From: Pseudomaricurvus sp033283175
Lineage (GTDB): Bacteria > Pseudomonadota > Gammaproteobacteria > Pseudomonadales > Cellvibrionaceae
Length of the DNA stretch: 64,000 nucleotides
Direction of reading: 5' to 3'
Assembly (NCBI GenBank): GCA_033283175.1
Contig: JAWMQM010000003.1
Coordinates: forward strand, 62,001-126,000
A program made the translations under genes and the position numbers. Position 1 is the first letter of the stretch. Each line of letters begins with the position of its first letter. The notes below the pieces were generated by a model that saw nothing but the letters and a program-made list of their open reading frames with translations, was not told where the DNA came from and searched no databases. Of this stretch, positions 35,072-42,853 are shown in pieces.

Positions 35072-35896
35072 ATGACGGATGGAAATAGCGTATTGATGCT
35101 CGCGCTGGCCGTTGTCATTGTGCTCTTGGCGGTAACCGCCGGGTTGCTGGTTGAGCGACGTCGGGCCCGGCAGCAGCGTCAGGCGAAAGGGCTGCAATGG
35201 CTCGCCAGCCTGCGGGTGCTGCTGGGTCATATCCAGAAACATCGCGGTTTAACTACCGGCTTGCTGAGTGGTAATGAGGCCGGCATGGTGGCGGAGATTG
35301 AAGGGCTGCAAATCAGTGTCAGCCGTGATCTGGCGGCAATTGCCATGGTGGATCTCAGTATCGAAGAGAATTCCCGCTGGCAGGGCATCACCCAGCACTG
35401 GGCACGCCTGGCGGGTAATTACCGTCACGCTGAGCCGGAGAATAACCTCACCCAGCACAATCACCTGATCAAGAATATTCTCTACCTGATTGATGACCTG
35501 GCGCAGGAGTGCGAACTGCTCTACCTGAAGAACGCGGCCAATAAGCCTCTGCATCTGTATTGGCGGGAACTATTGGCAGCGGCGGAGTTTATCGGTCAGG
35601 CTCGTGCGATCGGCACCGGCGTGGCGGCAGCTGGCAGTTGCGATAATGTGGCGCGTATCCGCCTCAACTTTCTCTGCGAGAAAATCCAGACCAACACCCG
35701 GCGTCTCTGGTCGGAGATCGGCTGTGACAAGGAGCAGCTGGGCAGAATTAATCGCCTGATCACGTGCGTGAATGAGCACCTGATGGTGACGGAACCCGAT
35801 ATCTCCCCCACCGATTTTTTCGACGTGGCCACCGATGCGCTCGACAGTTTGCTGGAGCAATTTGATCGCCTGATCAAAGAGCAGCTTTGGCAGTAG
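35072..35896 (+). CDS. Membrane-anchored NIT (nitrate/nitrite-sensing) domain protein without ANTAR domain
   Basis: 274 residues. One membrane helix at about 7-26 is followed by a basic stretch (VERRRARQQRQ) and an NIT domain (PF08376-like) beginning LQWLASLRVLLGHIQKHRGL (41-60) with TTGLLSGN. In NasR of Klebsiella the NIT domain binds nitrate and controls a C-terminal ANTAR antiterminator domain. Here the protein ends right after the NIT domain and no ANTAR signature occurs in any frame downstream to 36100. It probably senses nitrate in the cytoplasm through an unidentified partner. Divergent from the PilJ gene and upstream of nrt-type genes. Confidence 0.8.
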   Translation: MTDGNSVLMLALAVVIVLLAVTAGLLVERRRARQQRQAKGLQWLASLRVLLGHIQKHRGLTTGLLSGNEAGMVAEIEGLQISVSRDLAAIAMVDLSIEENSRWQGITQHWARLAGNYRHAEPENNLTQHNHLIKNILYLIDDLAQECELLYLKNAANKPLHLYWRELLAAAEFIGQARAIGTGVAAAGSCDNVARIRLNFLCEKIQTNTRRLWSEIGCDKEQLGRINRLITCVNEHLMVTEPDISPTDFFDVATDALDSLLEQFDRLIKEQLWQ

Positions 35897-36098
35897 CGCT
35901 GGTATCCCTTTCTGCAGCGGTGGCGCTGTAACGGCTGGACGGTTTGCCGGAAGCCGGTGGAGAGGAGTCTGGTAACAGGCTTCTCGCTGCCTGATTCGCT
36001 GCTGCAGTACACGCGCCTGTGATTGGAATGACGCCTGCTGTGTGCCGACGCCGCTGTAAGTCTCTTGCGCTTCCTGGTGCGTGCGCATCTCACTTTCC

Positions 36099-36146
36099 GC
36101 TTCTTTTTCTGTCTTCCTTCCTGTCTCTCCTCCTGCTTCTCCTCCA
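36099..36146. repeat. Degenerate 12-bp tandem pyrimidine repeat
   Basis: Four consecutive 12-base units each start with G followed by pyrimidines (G at 36099, 36111, 36123, 36135; next at 36147), for example GTCTTCCTTCCT and GTCTCTCCTCCT. It sits in the 770-base gap between the NIT gene and nrtA. The minus strand would read a four-residue E-E-K/R-Q repeat, but no convincing gene contains it. Nothing else is seen in 35897-36290. Confidence 0.5.
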
Positions 36147-36371
36147 GGCCAATAATTGCTGTTGCCGGCTTTTGCCCCATCCCGGGGCGTCTGGCTCCGG
36201 GCTTTTAACAGCCGATTTTCCTTTTCAGCTTGCCGATATGGGGTCTGGCTAAAAAAGCATCGACAAAGGGCCTTTGTGATAATTATGGCGTTTTATTGGT
36301 GCGACGTGCACCGACTTGGCCGCGAATTTTTCTGCCTTAACAATTTGGTCTGGCCAAAGCTGCGCAAAAAG

Positions 36372-36409
36372 TGATTTCCAATGGTGCAATATTGCACCTG
36401 TCTTGTGCA
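36372..36409 (+). promoter_or_regulatory. Tandem NtrC-type enhancer sites upstream of the nrt operon
   Basis: TGCACCTGTCTTGTGCA (36393-36409) matches 11 of 12 conserved positions of the NtrC dyad TGCACC-N5-GGTGCA. A weaker overlapping-type site (TGATTTCCAATGGTGCA, 36372-36388) lies 21 bases upstream, on the same face of the helix. They are centred about 87 and 108 bases before the predicted sigma-54 start. A further GGTGC/GCACC pair is at 36298-36312. Confidence 0.75.
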
Positions 36410-36460
36410 TTTATGGTGAAAAGTGCTCCAAAACCCTGATTATTTGCCATCCGTTTAGTC

Positions 36461-36477
36461 TTGGCACACTCGCTGCA
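36461..36477 (+). promoter_or_regulatory. Sigma-54 promoter of the nrt operon
   Basis: TTGGCACACTCGCTGCA matches the -24/-12 consensus at 11 of 13 fixed positions, with GG and GC spaced by exactly 12. The start is predicted near 36488, giving a ~179-base leader before nrtA. The leader holds a CTGTC-CACGC-GACAG hairpin but no recognisable terminator. Confidence 0.75.
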
Positions 36478-36666
36478 TTGTTCAGAGCCAACTGCTGCAG
36501 TGCGCACTTTGAAGGCGCTACCCAACGACGGCAGAGATAACAGGAGAGGAACAGGCGAGGATGCATTCACTTGGGGTGATTGAGTTCTTCTGGTCTTTTC
36601 CTCGGGGATGAAAGTCCTGTCCACGCGACAGAGAAATAACTGGAAACCATTAACGAGGAAACACCT

Positions 36667-38037
36667 ATGAAATGGCTGAGACCTTTCAAGCACGCGCTGG
36701 TGGCAACTGTCGTCGGTGCTGGCCTTGGCACTGCTGCCGCCCATGCAGAACTGGGCTATCCGGAAAAAGAAGAACTGAAATTCGGATTTATCAAACTCAC
36801 CGACATGGCTCCCATTGCGGTGGCTTATGAGCAGGGCTACTTCGAAGACGAAGGCCTCTACGTCACCATTGAAGCGCAGGCAAACTGGAAAGTGCTGCTG
36901 GACGGCGTGATCGACGGCCGTCTTGATGGCGCGCACATGCTGGCAGGCCAGCCTATCGCCGCTACTATGGGCTTCGGTACCAAGGCCCATATTATTACCC
37001 CTTTCTCCATGGATCTTAACGGTAACGGTATTACCGTCTCCAACGAGATCTGGGAACAGATGAAGCCCAATATTCCCAAGATGGACGATGGTCGCCCGGT
37101 TCACCCGATCAAGGCAGACGCCCTGAAACCGGTGGTGGAAAAGTACAAGGCTGAAGGCAAGCCTTTCAATATGGGCATGGTGTTCCCGGTTTCCACCCAT
37201 AACTATGAGCTGCGTTACTGGCTTGCCGCCGGCGGTATTCACCCCGGCTACTATGCTCCGCACAAGGGCGATACCTCTGGCCAGATTGATGCTGATGCAC
37301 TGCTCTCTGTGACTCCGCCGCCGCAAATGCCAGCCACGCTCGAGGCCGGCACTATCTACGGTTACTGTGTGGGTGAACCCTGGAACCAGCAGGCGGTATT
37401 CAAAGGCATCGGTGTGCCGGTGGTGACTGACTACGAGATCTGGAAAAACAATCCGGAAAAAGTGTTCGGTATTACCGCCGAGTTCGCCGAGAAATACCCC
37501 AACACCACTGTTCGCCTGACCCGTGCACTGATTCGTGCCGCTATGTGGCTGGATGAAAACAACAACGCCAACCGTCCGGCCGCTGTGAAGATTCTCTCCC
37601 AGCCTAACTATGTGGGTGCCGATTACGATGTAATCGCCAACTCCATGACCGGCACCTTTGAATATGAGAAGGGCGACAAGCGCGCCGTTCCGGACTTCAA
37701 CGTGTTCTTCCGCTACTACGCCACCTACCCCTATTACTCCGATGCCATCTGGTACCTGACCCAGATGCGTCGCTGGGGTCAGATTCCGGATGATAAGTCT
37801 GACCAGTGGTACAAGGATCTTGCGGCTCAGGTCTACCGTCCGGACATCTATATGACGGCCGCCAAGTCCCTGGTAGCAGAAGGCCTGGCCAAGGCGGGGG
37901 ATTTCCCAGCTGCGGATGAAGACGGTTTCCGAGATCCTCAGACTCACTTTATCGACAACATCGTTTACGACGGCACCAAACCCAACGACTACATCAACAA
38001 GTTTTCGATTGGCCTGAAGGCCGGCGACAAGCTTTAA
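36667..38037 (+). CDS. NrtA/CmpA-family ABC transporter substrate-binding protein (probably nitrate)
   Basis: 456 residues. A signal peptide ends near residue 27 (GTAAAHA). The mature protein has FGFIKLTDMAPIAVAYEQGYF, an AQANWKVLLDGVIDGRLDGAHMLAG-type region, GYCVGEPWNQQAVFKGIGVP and a long C-terminus with YYSDAIWYLTQMRRWGQI, all typical of NrtA/CmpA. Unlike NrtA of cyanobacteria no lipobox cysteine is evident, so it should be periplasmic. NtrC/sigma-54 control and nearby NIT and PilJ sensors favour nitrate or nitrite over bicarbonate or cyanate. First gene of a four-gene operon. Confidence 0.88.
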   Translation: MKWLRPFKHALVATVVGAGLGTAAAHAELGYPEKEELKFGFIKLTDMAPIAVAYEQGYFEDEGLYVTIEAQANWKVLLDGVIDGRLDGAHMLAGQPIAATMGFGTKAHIITPFSMDLNGNGITVSNEIWEQMKPNIPKMDDGRPVHPIKADALKPVVEKYKAEGKPFNMGMVFPVSTHNYELRYWLAAGGIHPGYYAPHKGDTSGQIDADALLSVTPPPQMPATLEAGTIYGYCVGEPWNQQAVFKGIGVPVVTDYEIWKNNPEKVFGITAEFAEKYPNTTVRLTRALIRAAMWLDENNNANRPAAVKILSQPNYVGADYDVIANSMTGTFEYEKGDKRAVPDFNVFFRYYATYPYYSDAIWYLTQMRRWGQIPDDKSDQWYKDLAAQVYRPDIYMTAAKSLVAEGLAKAGDFPAADEDGFRDPQTHFIDNIVYDGTKPNDYINKFSIGLKAGDKL

Positions 38038-38077
38038 CCGCCGACTCTAACCCAGTAGTAAAGACAGGTATCAGATC

Positions 38078-39076
38078 ATGACAACCACGACTTCGATCAT
38101 CGGAAAGATCAGTGACACCGGGCTGCTCTCCGCTAATGTCAGAAAGATAATCAGTGATTTCACCAGGTGGGTGGTAGTGCCCACTGTCGGTATCCTGGTT
38201 TTCATGTTGCTGTGGTCTGCTGCCGCACAGAATATTGATACTTCACTGGGCAAATTTCCCGGGCCAGCAGCGGTCTGGGAGCAGTACGGCACGCTCTATG
38301 ACGAACATGTAAGCGAACGGCAGAAAGCGGCCGAGTTTTACGAGCGTCAGGAGCAGCGCAACGCCGAGCGGATGGCGAAGGATCCGGGCTACGAGCCAAA
38401 GATTCGCGCTTACACTGGCAAGGAAACATTTCTTGATCAGATCGTTACCAGCCTGGTGACGGTGATGAGTGGATTCCTGCTCGCCGTTGCCATTGCAGTA
38501 CCTCTGGGAATCGCCGTGGGTCTCAGTAAAACGCTGAACGCGGCGGTAAACCCCATTGTGCAAATTTTTAAACCGGTCTCCCCTTTGGCTTGGCTGCCGT
38601 TGGTGACCATGGTGGTAAGTGCCCTGTACGTATCGCCCGATCCAATGGTCGCCAAGTCATTTTTAAATTCCATGATCACCGTAACCCTGTGCTGTTTGTG
38701 GCCAATGGTGATCAATACCTCTGTCGGTGTGGCTTCTATCGACAGTGATCTGGTCAACGTCAGCAAAGTGCTGCGTTTGCCCGCCCTGACCCATGTGCGA
38801 AAAATTGTGCTGCCGGCATCCATTCCGATGATTTTTACCGGTATGCGCCTGTCGCTGGGTGTGGCCTGGATGGTGCTGATCGCTGCAGAAATGCTGGCGC
38901 AGAACCCGGGTCTGGGAAAATTTGTGTGGGATGAATTCCAGAACGGCAGTTCGGATTCATTGGCACGCATTATGGCTGCCGTACTGGTGATCGGTTTTAT
39001 CGGTTTCCTGCTTGACCGCGGCATGTTGCAAATCCAGCGCTATGTCTCCTGGGACAAATCCAGCGCTGACCGCTGA
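38078..39076 (+). CDS. Nitrate-type ABC transporter permease (NrtB-like)
   Basis: 332 residues. An N-terminal helix (~30-50) is followed by a ~70-residue charged insertion, then the five-helix binding-protein-dependent permease core beginning near 115. The EAA-type coupling loop is in the LPASIPMIFTGMRLSLGVAW segment. The family moves nitrate, taurine-like or other small anions. It lies 40 bases after the binding-protein gene and 18 bases before the ATPase gene. Confidence 0.88.
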   Translation: MTTTTSIIGKISDTGLLSANVRKIISDFTRWVVVPTVGILVFMLLWSAAAQNIDTSLGKFPGPAAVWEQYGTLYDEHVSERQKAAEFYERQEQRNAERMAKDPGYEPKIRAYTGKETFLDQIVTSLVTVMSGFLLAVAIAVPLGIAVGLSKTLNAAVNPIVQIFKPVSPLAWLPLVTMVVSALYVSPDPMVAKSFLNSMITVTLCCLWPMVINTSVGVASIDSDLVNVSKVLRLPALTHVRKIVLPASIPMIFTGMRLSLGVAWMVLIAAEMLAQNPGLGKFVWDEFQNGSSDSLARIMAAVLVIGFIGFLLDRGMLQIQRYVSWDKSSADR

Positions 39077-39094
39077 ACAACGGAGGTAACCAGC

Positions 39095-39934
39095 ATGAAT
39101 CCTTTTCTCGATATCAGTCACATCGATATGGTGTTTCCAACCCCTAAGGGCACCTTTACAGCCCTCAAGGATGTTGACCTGAAAATTCAGAAGGGCGAGT
39201 TCGTCTCCCTTATCGGGCACTCCGGGTGTGGTAAATCCACCGTGCTTAATGTAGTGGCGGGTTTGTACCAGGCATCTGTCGGCGGTGTGGTGTTAAACGG
39301 CAAGGAGGTCAACGAGCCTGGCCCCGAGCGTGCGGTGGTGTTTCAGAACCACTCGTTGCTGCCATGGCTGACCGCCTACGAAAATGTCGAGTTGGCAGTT
39401 AATCAGGTATTCGGCAAGAGCAAATCCAGAGCCGAGAAAAAGGCCTGGATCGAACACAATCTGGAGCTTGTGCATATGGATCACGCTATGCACAAGCGTC
39501 CGGACGAAATTTCAGGCGGTATGAAACAGCGAGTGGGCATTGCCCGGGCGCTGGCCATGCAGCCCGAAGTGCTGCTGATGGACGAGCCGTTTGGTGCCCT
39601 GGACGCACTGACGCGAGCCCATATGCAGGATTCCTTAATGGAAATTCAGGCGGAGCTGAACAACACCGTCATCATGATTACCCACGATGTGGACGAGGCG
39701 GTACTGCTTTCTGATCGCATTGTCATGATGACCAATGGTCCAGCTGCAACTGTTGGGGAGATTCTTGAGGTCAATCTGGAGCGTCCGCGGGATCGGCTGA
39801 CGCTGGCGGAAGATCCGGAATACACGCATCTGCGTTCTGAAGTGCTCAAGTTTCTCTATGAGAAACAGAGAAAGGTTGAGCCCATCAGTCGTAAGGCAAA
39901 GAGCAAAGACAAAAAAAATATTGAGGCTGCCTAA
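39095..39934 (+). CDS. Nitrate-type ABC transporter ATP-binding protein (NrtD-like)
   Basis: 279 residues with Walker A GHSGCGKST (41-49), signature ISGGMKQRVGIARAL, Walker B VLLMDEPFGALD and the switch histidine in MITHDVDEAVLLSDR. It lacks the fused substrate-binding-like domain of NrtC, so a homodimer of this short form is expected. The C-terminus is lysine-rich. It completes the NrtA-permease-ATPase set and is followed by a porin gene. Confidence 0.9.
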   Translation: MNPFLDISHIDMVFPTPKGTFTALKDVDLKIQKGEFVSLIGHSGCGKSTVLNVVAGLYQASVGGVVLNGKEVNEPGPERAVVFQNHSLLPWLTAYENVELAVNQVFGKSKSRAEKKAWIEHNLELVHMDHAMHKRPDEISGGMKQRVGIARALAMQPEVLLMDEPFGALDALTRAHMQDSLMEIQAELNNTVIMITHDVDEAVLLSDRIVMMTNGPAATVGEILEVNLERPRDRLTLAEDPEYTHLRSEVLKFLYEKQRKVEPISRKAKSKDKKNIEAA

Positions 39935-39980
39935 GGCATCCCGCCAACCAACAATCCCAGTAATCCTTTAGGAGAAGACC

Positions 39981-41180
39981 ATGAAACATTTTAACTACAG
40001 CGTTCTGACTGTCGCTGTTGCTCTGGCCTGTGGTTCCATGCAATCCATGGCGGCAGAAACGATTACGGAGGCGCTGACCGGGGGTAAGGCGTACGGTGAT
40101 TTCCGCCTGCGTTACGAGTCCGTGGAGCAGGATAATGCTCTGGAAGATGCTGAAGCCCTGACGCTGCGCTCTCGCCTGGGTTACGTGACTGATAGCATTG
40201 CCGGCTTCTCTGCGACCCTGGAATTCGAAGACAGCCGGGTTGTGGCTGGTATGGATGAGTATGAAGCCTATCCAACAGCGCCAGTGAAAGAGTACTCGGT
40301 GATTGCTGATCCTGAAACCACCGAAGTAGACCAGGCTTTCCTGCAGTACAAGGCCGGCATGTTCACCACCAAACTGGGTCGTCAGGTGCTGACTTTTGAC
40401 AACCAGCGTTTCATTGGTCATGTGGGTTGGCGCCAGGACCGTCAGACTTTCGATGCTGCGACCTTCACAGTGGCGCCGACTGACAGCCTGAGCATCACTT
40501 ACTCCTACCTGGACCAGCGCAATCGTATCCTGGCGGAAGATGGCGATATCAATTCCGAGGATCACCTGCTGAATGCGTCGTTCAAAACTTCGCTGGGTAC
40601 CCTGAGCGGCTACTCCTACCTGCTGGAAACCTATGACACCGGTGCCGAGCTGGATACCTATGGCGTGCGTTTCGCGGGTGGCACCAGCGGCGAAGGCGTC
40701 AACTTTGTCTATGAGCTGGAGTACGCGACCCAGGAAACCGGTGGTGGAGCCACTGACTTCGATGCGGACTACTACACCGTTGTGGGTGGTGTGGTGATCA
40801 GTGGTATCACCGCCAAGCTGGGTTATGAGGTGCTGGGTTCCGACGACGGTGACTACGGCTTCTCCACTCCACTGGCTACCGGCCACGCCTTTAACGGCTG
40901 GGCGGATATCTTCCTGGGTACTCCGAAAGAGGGTCTGGAAGATCTGTACGTCTCTGTGGGCGGCAAGATCGGCCCCGGTGCCCTGACTGTGATTTACCAC
41001 GAGTTTACCGCTAACGAGGCTTCTGCCACTGTGGATGATCTCGGCAGCGAAGTGGATGTTGTCTACGGCATGAAGTTTGGCAAGAACTACAATGCCGGTA
41101 TCAAGTACGCGGCTTACTCCGCAGACGACTACCAGGTTGATACTGACAAAATCTGGCTGTGGGTTGGCGCCAGCTTCTAA
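39981..41180 (+). CDS. Alginate-export-family outer-membrane porin
   Basis: 399 residues. The signal peptide ends SMAAE (~residue 25). The mature chain alternates in beta-strand fashion (AYGDFRLRYESVEQD, TLRSRLGYVTD, AFLQYKAGMFTTKLGRQVLTFDNQRFIG) and ends in the outer-membrane WLWVGASF motif. Such alginate_exp-type porins often accompany nitrate or other anion transporters. It lies 46 bases after the ATPase gene with AGGAG, so it probably supplies substrate to the ABC transporter. Confidence 0.85.
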   Translation: MKHFNYSVLTVAVALACGSMQSMAAETITEALTGGKAYGDFRLRYESVEQDNALEDAEALTLRSRLGYVTDSIAGFSATLEFEDSRVVAGMDEYEAYPTAPVKEYSVIADPETTEVDQAFLQYKAGMFTTKLGRQVLTFDNQRFIGHVGWRQDRQTFDAATFTVAPTDSLSITYSYLDQRNRILAEDGDINSEDHLLNASFKTSLGTLSGYSYLLETYDTGAELDTYGVRFAGGTSGEGVNFVYELEYATQETGGGATDFDADYYTVVGGVVISGITAKLGYEVLGSDDGDYGFSTPLATGHAFNGWADIFLGTPKEGLEDLYVSVGGKIGPGALTVIYHEFTANEASATVDDLGSEVDVVYGMKFGKNYNAGIKYAAYSADDYQVDTDKIWLWVGASF

Positions 41181-41206
41181 GCTGACCGTCATCCACGTGT
41201 GATCAG

Positions 41207-41236
41207 AAAAAGCCCCCGCCTGCCGGGGGTTTTTTT
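41207..41236. terminator. Bidirectional rho-independent terminator after the porin gene
   Basis: AAAAAGCCCCCG (41207-41218) and CGGGGGTTTTTTT (41224-41236) form a GC-rich stem with a CCTGC loop. The left A run makes it usable for the convergent kinase gene too. Confidence 0.93.
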
Positions 41237-41324
41237 ATGGCTGATTTCGGGGTAATACCGCTCTGTTTCCGGCTTGTAGACACAGCGTAGGAGCCCGCTC
41301 TGCGGGCGATAAGTCAGCGGGCGG

Positions 41325-42218
41325 TTAAGGTGAAAGCGGCTGTGAAAAGCCGGTGATCTGTCGCTGCTCATCCAGCTCCAGCAGAAACTGTACCTTGCCT
41401 GGCAGTTGCTGCAGGTTGTGTTCGGTAATGCGCTGGTAGTGCTGGATAAAGCGGGCGATCTCCGCGTCCGACATGATGCCACTGGCGTTGCCGCCCACTT
41501 TTTCCCGCAGCTTGTCTTCCTGCTCCTTGCGCCAGCGATAGACGCAATCAAAGGAGGGCGCCTTCAGCATCACCTGCAGGTCAAACAGTTGCCACAGGGT
41601 AGTGTAATCGTTCTGCAGGCAGGCATTGACGTAGTGGCGCCAGTGGCCGTCCGCGTCTTCATCGGCTTCCAGGGTGTTTACCGGCTGTACCAACTCCTCT
41701 TCGCTCTGGGGCAGTGCGCCGACGCACCAGCCCTCCAGGATTACCACATTCAGTGGCGCTTGCTGGTTATCCCAGACGCTGACTGCCGCACGATCATCCA
41801 CCGCTTTATCGAAACGCGGCACCGCGACGGTGGCTGAGCCTTGGGTGAGCTGGTGGATGGTGTCGCGGGCCAGCCCGATGTCGTGGGTGCCGGGTACGCC
41901 ACGGGTGGCGAGCAAGGGGTGCACGTCGCGGGCGAGGGTCTGGCGTTCCGCTTGGGTTAGGTAGAAGTCGTCAATGGAGATCGCCACGCTGCGACACTGG
42001 TGTGTCTCCTGCAGCAGCATCACCAGCGCGTCGGAGAGGGTCGTCTTACCGGAGCCCTGGCTGCCATTGACCCCAACAATCAGTGGGCGTCGCAGCTGTT
42101 GCTGGCGGGCACTGATGGCCGCGGCAATCGGTGCAATGTACTGGTGGATGATGCCGGCGTAGCTCTCCGGCAGGCGGTGGTGTTGCAGGAAGCGGTCAAG
42201 GCTGGCGGTCTCCGGCAT
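41325..42218 (-). CDS. D-glycerate 3-kinase-like P-loop kinase
   Basis: 297 residues with Walker A GVNGSQGSGKTT near 49-60 and SIDDFYLT (~81-88) of the PRK/uridine-kinase-like fold. It further has TRGVPGTHDIGL, PRFDKAVDDR and VVILEGWCVGA, which match the glycerate kinase GLYK/YGR205W group. The plant enzyme phosphorylates glycerate to 3-phosphoglycerate in photorespiration; the bacterial substrate is less certain. It stands between the nrt terminator and regA. Confidence 0.82.
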   Translation of the reverse strand: MPETASLDRFLQHHRLPESYAGIIHQYIAPIAAAISARQQQLRRPLIVGVNGSQGSGKTTLSDALVMLLQETHQCRSVAISIDDFYLTQAERQTLARDVHPLLATRGVPGTHDIGLARDTIHQLTQGSATVAVPRFDKAVDDRAAVSVWDNQQAPLNVVILEGWCVGALPQSEEELVQPVNTLEADEDADGHWRHYVNACLQNDYTTLWQLFDLQVMLKAPSFDCVYRWRKEQEDKLREKVGGNASGIMSDAEIARFIQHYQRITEHNLQQLPGKVQFLLELDEQRQITGFSQPLSP

Positions 42219-42322
42219 GAGATCTCCTGATGCAGAAGGCGAGGCGGTGTTGAGCTGTCCCTATACTAGCGCGGATTGGCGCAGGGCTGAATGCGTTTGG
42301 GGTGATTAATGCGTGGCAGTGC

Positions 42323-42853
42323 TTATTGCCGGGTTGGCTTCTTCTGCAGCTTGCGTTGCAGGGTGCGGCGGTGCATCCCCAATGCCCGGGCGGTGGCGGA
42401 GATGTTGCCGTCGTGATCGGCCAGTACTTTCTGGATATGCTCCCACTCCAGGCGGTTGACGGATGGGGGTTGGGCGACGATCTCCGCATCGGGATTGGCG
42501 TGGGTATTGTGAAAGGCCTGCTCGATCTCGTCGGCGTCTGCCGGTTTACACAGGTAGTTGTTGGCGCCGAGCTTGATCGCTTCGACCGCAGTACTGATGC
42601 TGGAGTAGCCGGTAAGCATGACGATATTGAGCTGCGGCTGCTTCTGTTTGATCTGCGGGATAAGGTTGAGACCGGATGCGTCGGCAATCTTCAGGTCCAG
42701 CAAACAGTAGTCGACGGGATGGTCCAGCTGCTGCAGCGCAGCGTCCGCACTGTGGGCTTCCAGCACCTGGTAGCCGCGGCGACGGAAGGCCCGTGCCAGC
42801 ACCTGGGTGAGCACCTCATCGTCGTCCACCAGCAGCAGCACGGGTTCAGTCAT
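42323..42853 (-). CDS. regA: RegA/PrrA/RoxR-type redox response regulator
   Basis: 176 residues. The receiver domain has the acidic DDDE pocket near 10-13, the phosphoacceptor D53 (CLLDLKIAD), and the conserved T and K in VMLTGYSSI and LCKPADADE. The C-terminal Fis-type helix-turn-helix reads ISATARALGMHRRTLQRKL, nearly identical to the family. RegA/PrrA/RoxR activates or represses respiratory and energy genes, including cbb3 oxidase, in other Proteobacteria. It overlaps regB by 8 bases. Confidence 0.92.
   Translation of the reverse strand: MTEPVLLLVDDDEVLTQVLARAFRRRGYQVLEAHSADAALQQLDHPVDYCLLDLKIADASGLNLIPQIKQKQPQLNIVMLTGYSSISTAVEAIKLGANNYLCKPADADEIEQAFHNTHANPDAEIVAQPPSVNRLEWEHIQKVLADHDGNISATARALGMHRRTLQRKLQKKPTRQ

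Noticed and set aside
35897..36100. Possible remnant of an ANTAR domain after the NIT gene
   Set aside because: Reading the frames downstream of the stop gave no ANTAR-like sequence, so a recent frameshift does not explain the missing output domain.
35596..36180. 194-residue minus-strand frame with an E-E-K/R-Q repeat
   Set aside because: It covers the 3' part of the NIT gene in antisense and has no domain-like features outside the repeat.
36019..36252. 77-residue plus-strand frame with a Leu/Ser/Phe hydrophobic stretch
   Set aside because: The hydrophobic run is a by-product of the pyrimidine repeat; no ribosome-binding site or conserved feature.
36383..36398. GGTGCA-ATAT-TGCACC palindrome as an NtrC site by itself
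   Set aside because: The half-sites point the wrong way (NtrC is TGCACC-N5-GGTGCA); it is better read as parts of two tandem sites.
36337..37947. 536-residue minus-strand frame across the nrtA gene and its promoter
   Set aside because: Antisense to a clear NrtA-family gene and running through the sigma-54 region; no recognisable motif.
39885..41192. 435-residue minus-strand frame opposite the porin gene
   Set aside because: Antisense shadow of a gene with signal peptide and barrel features.
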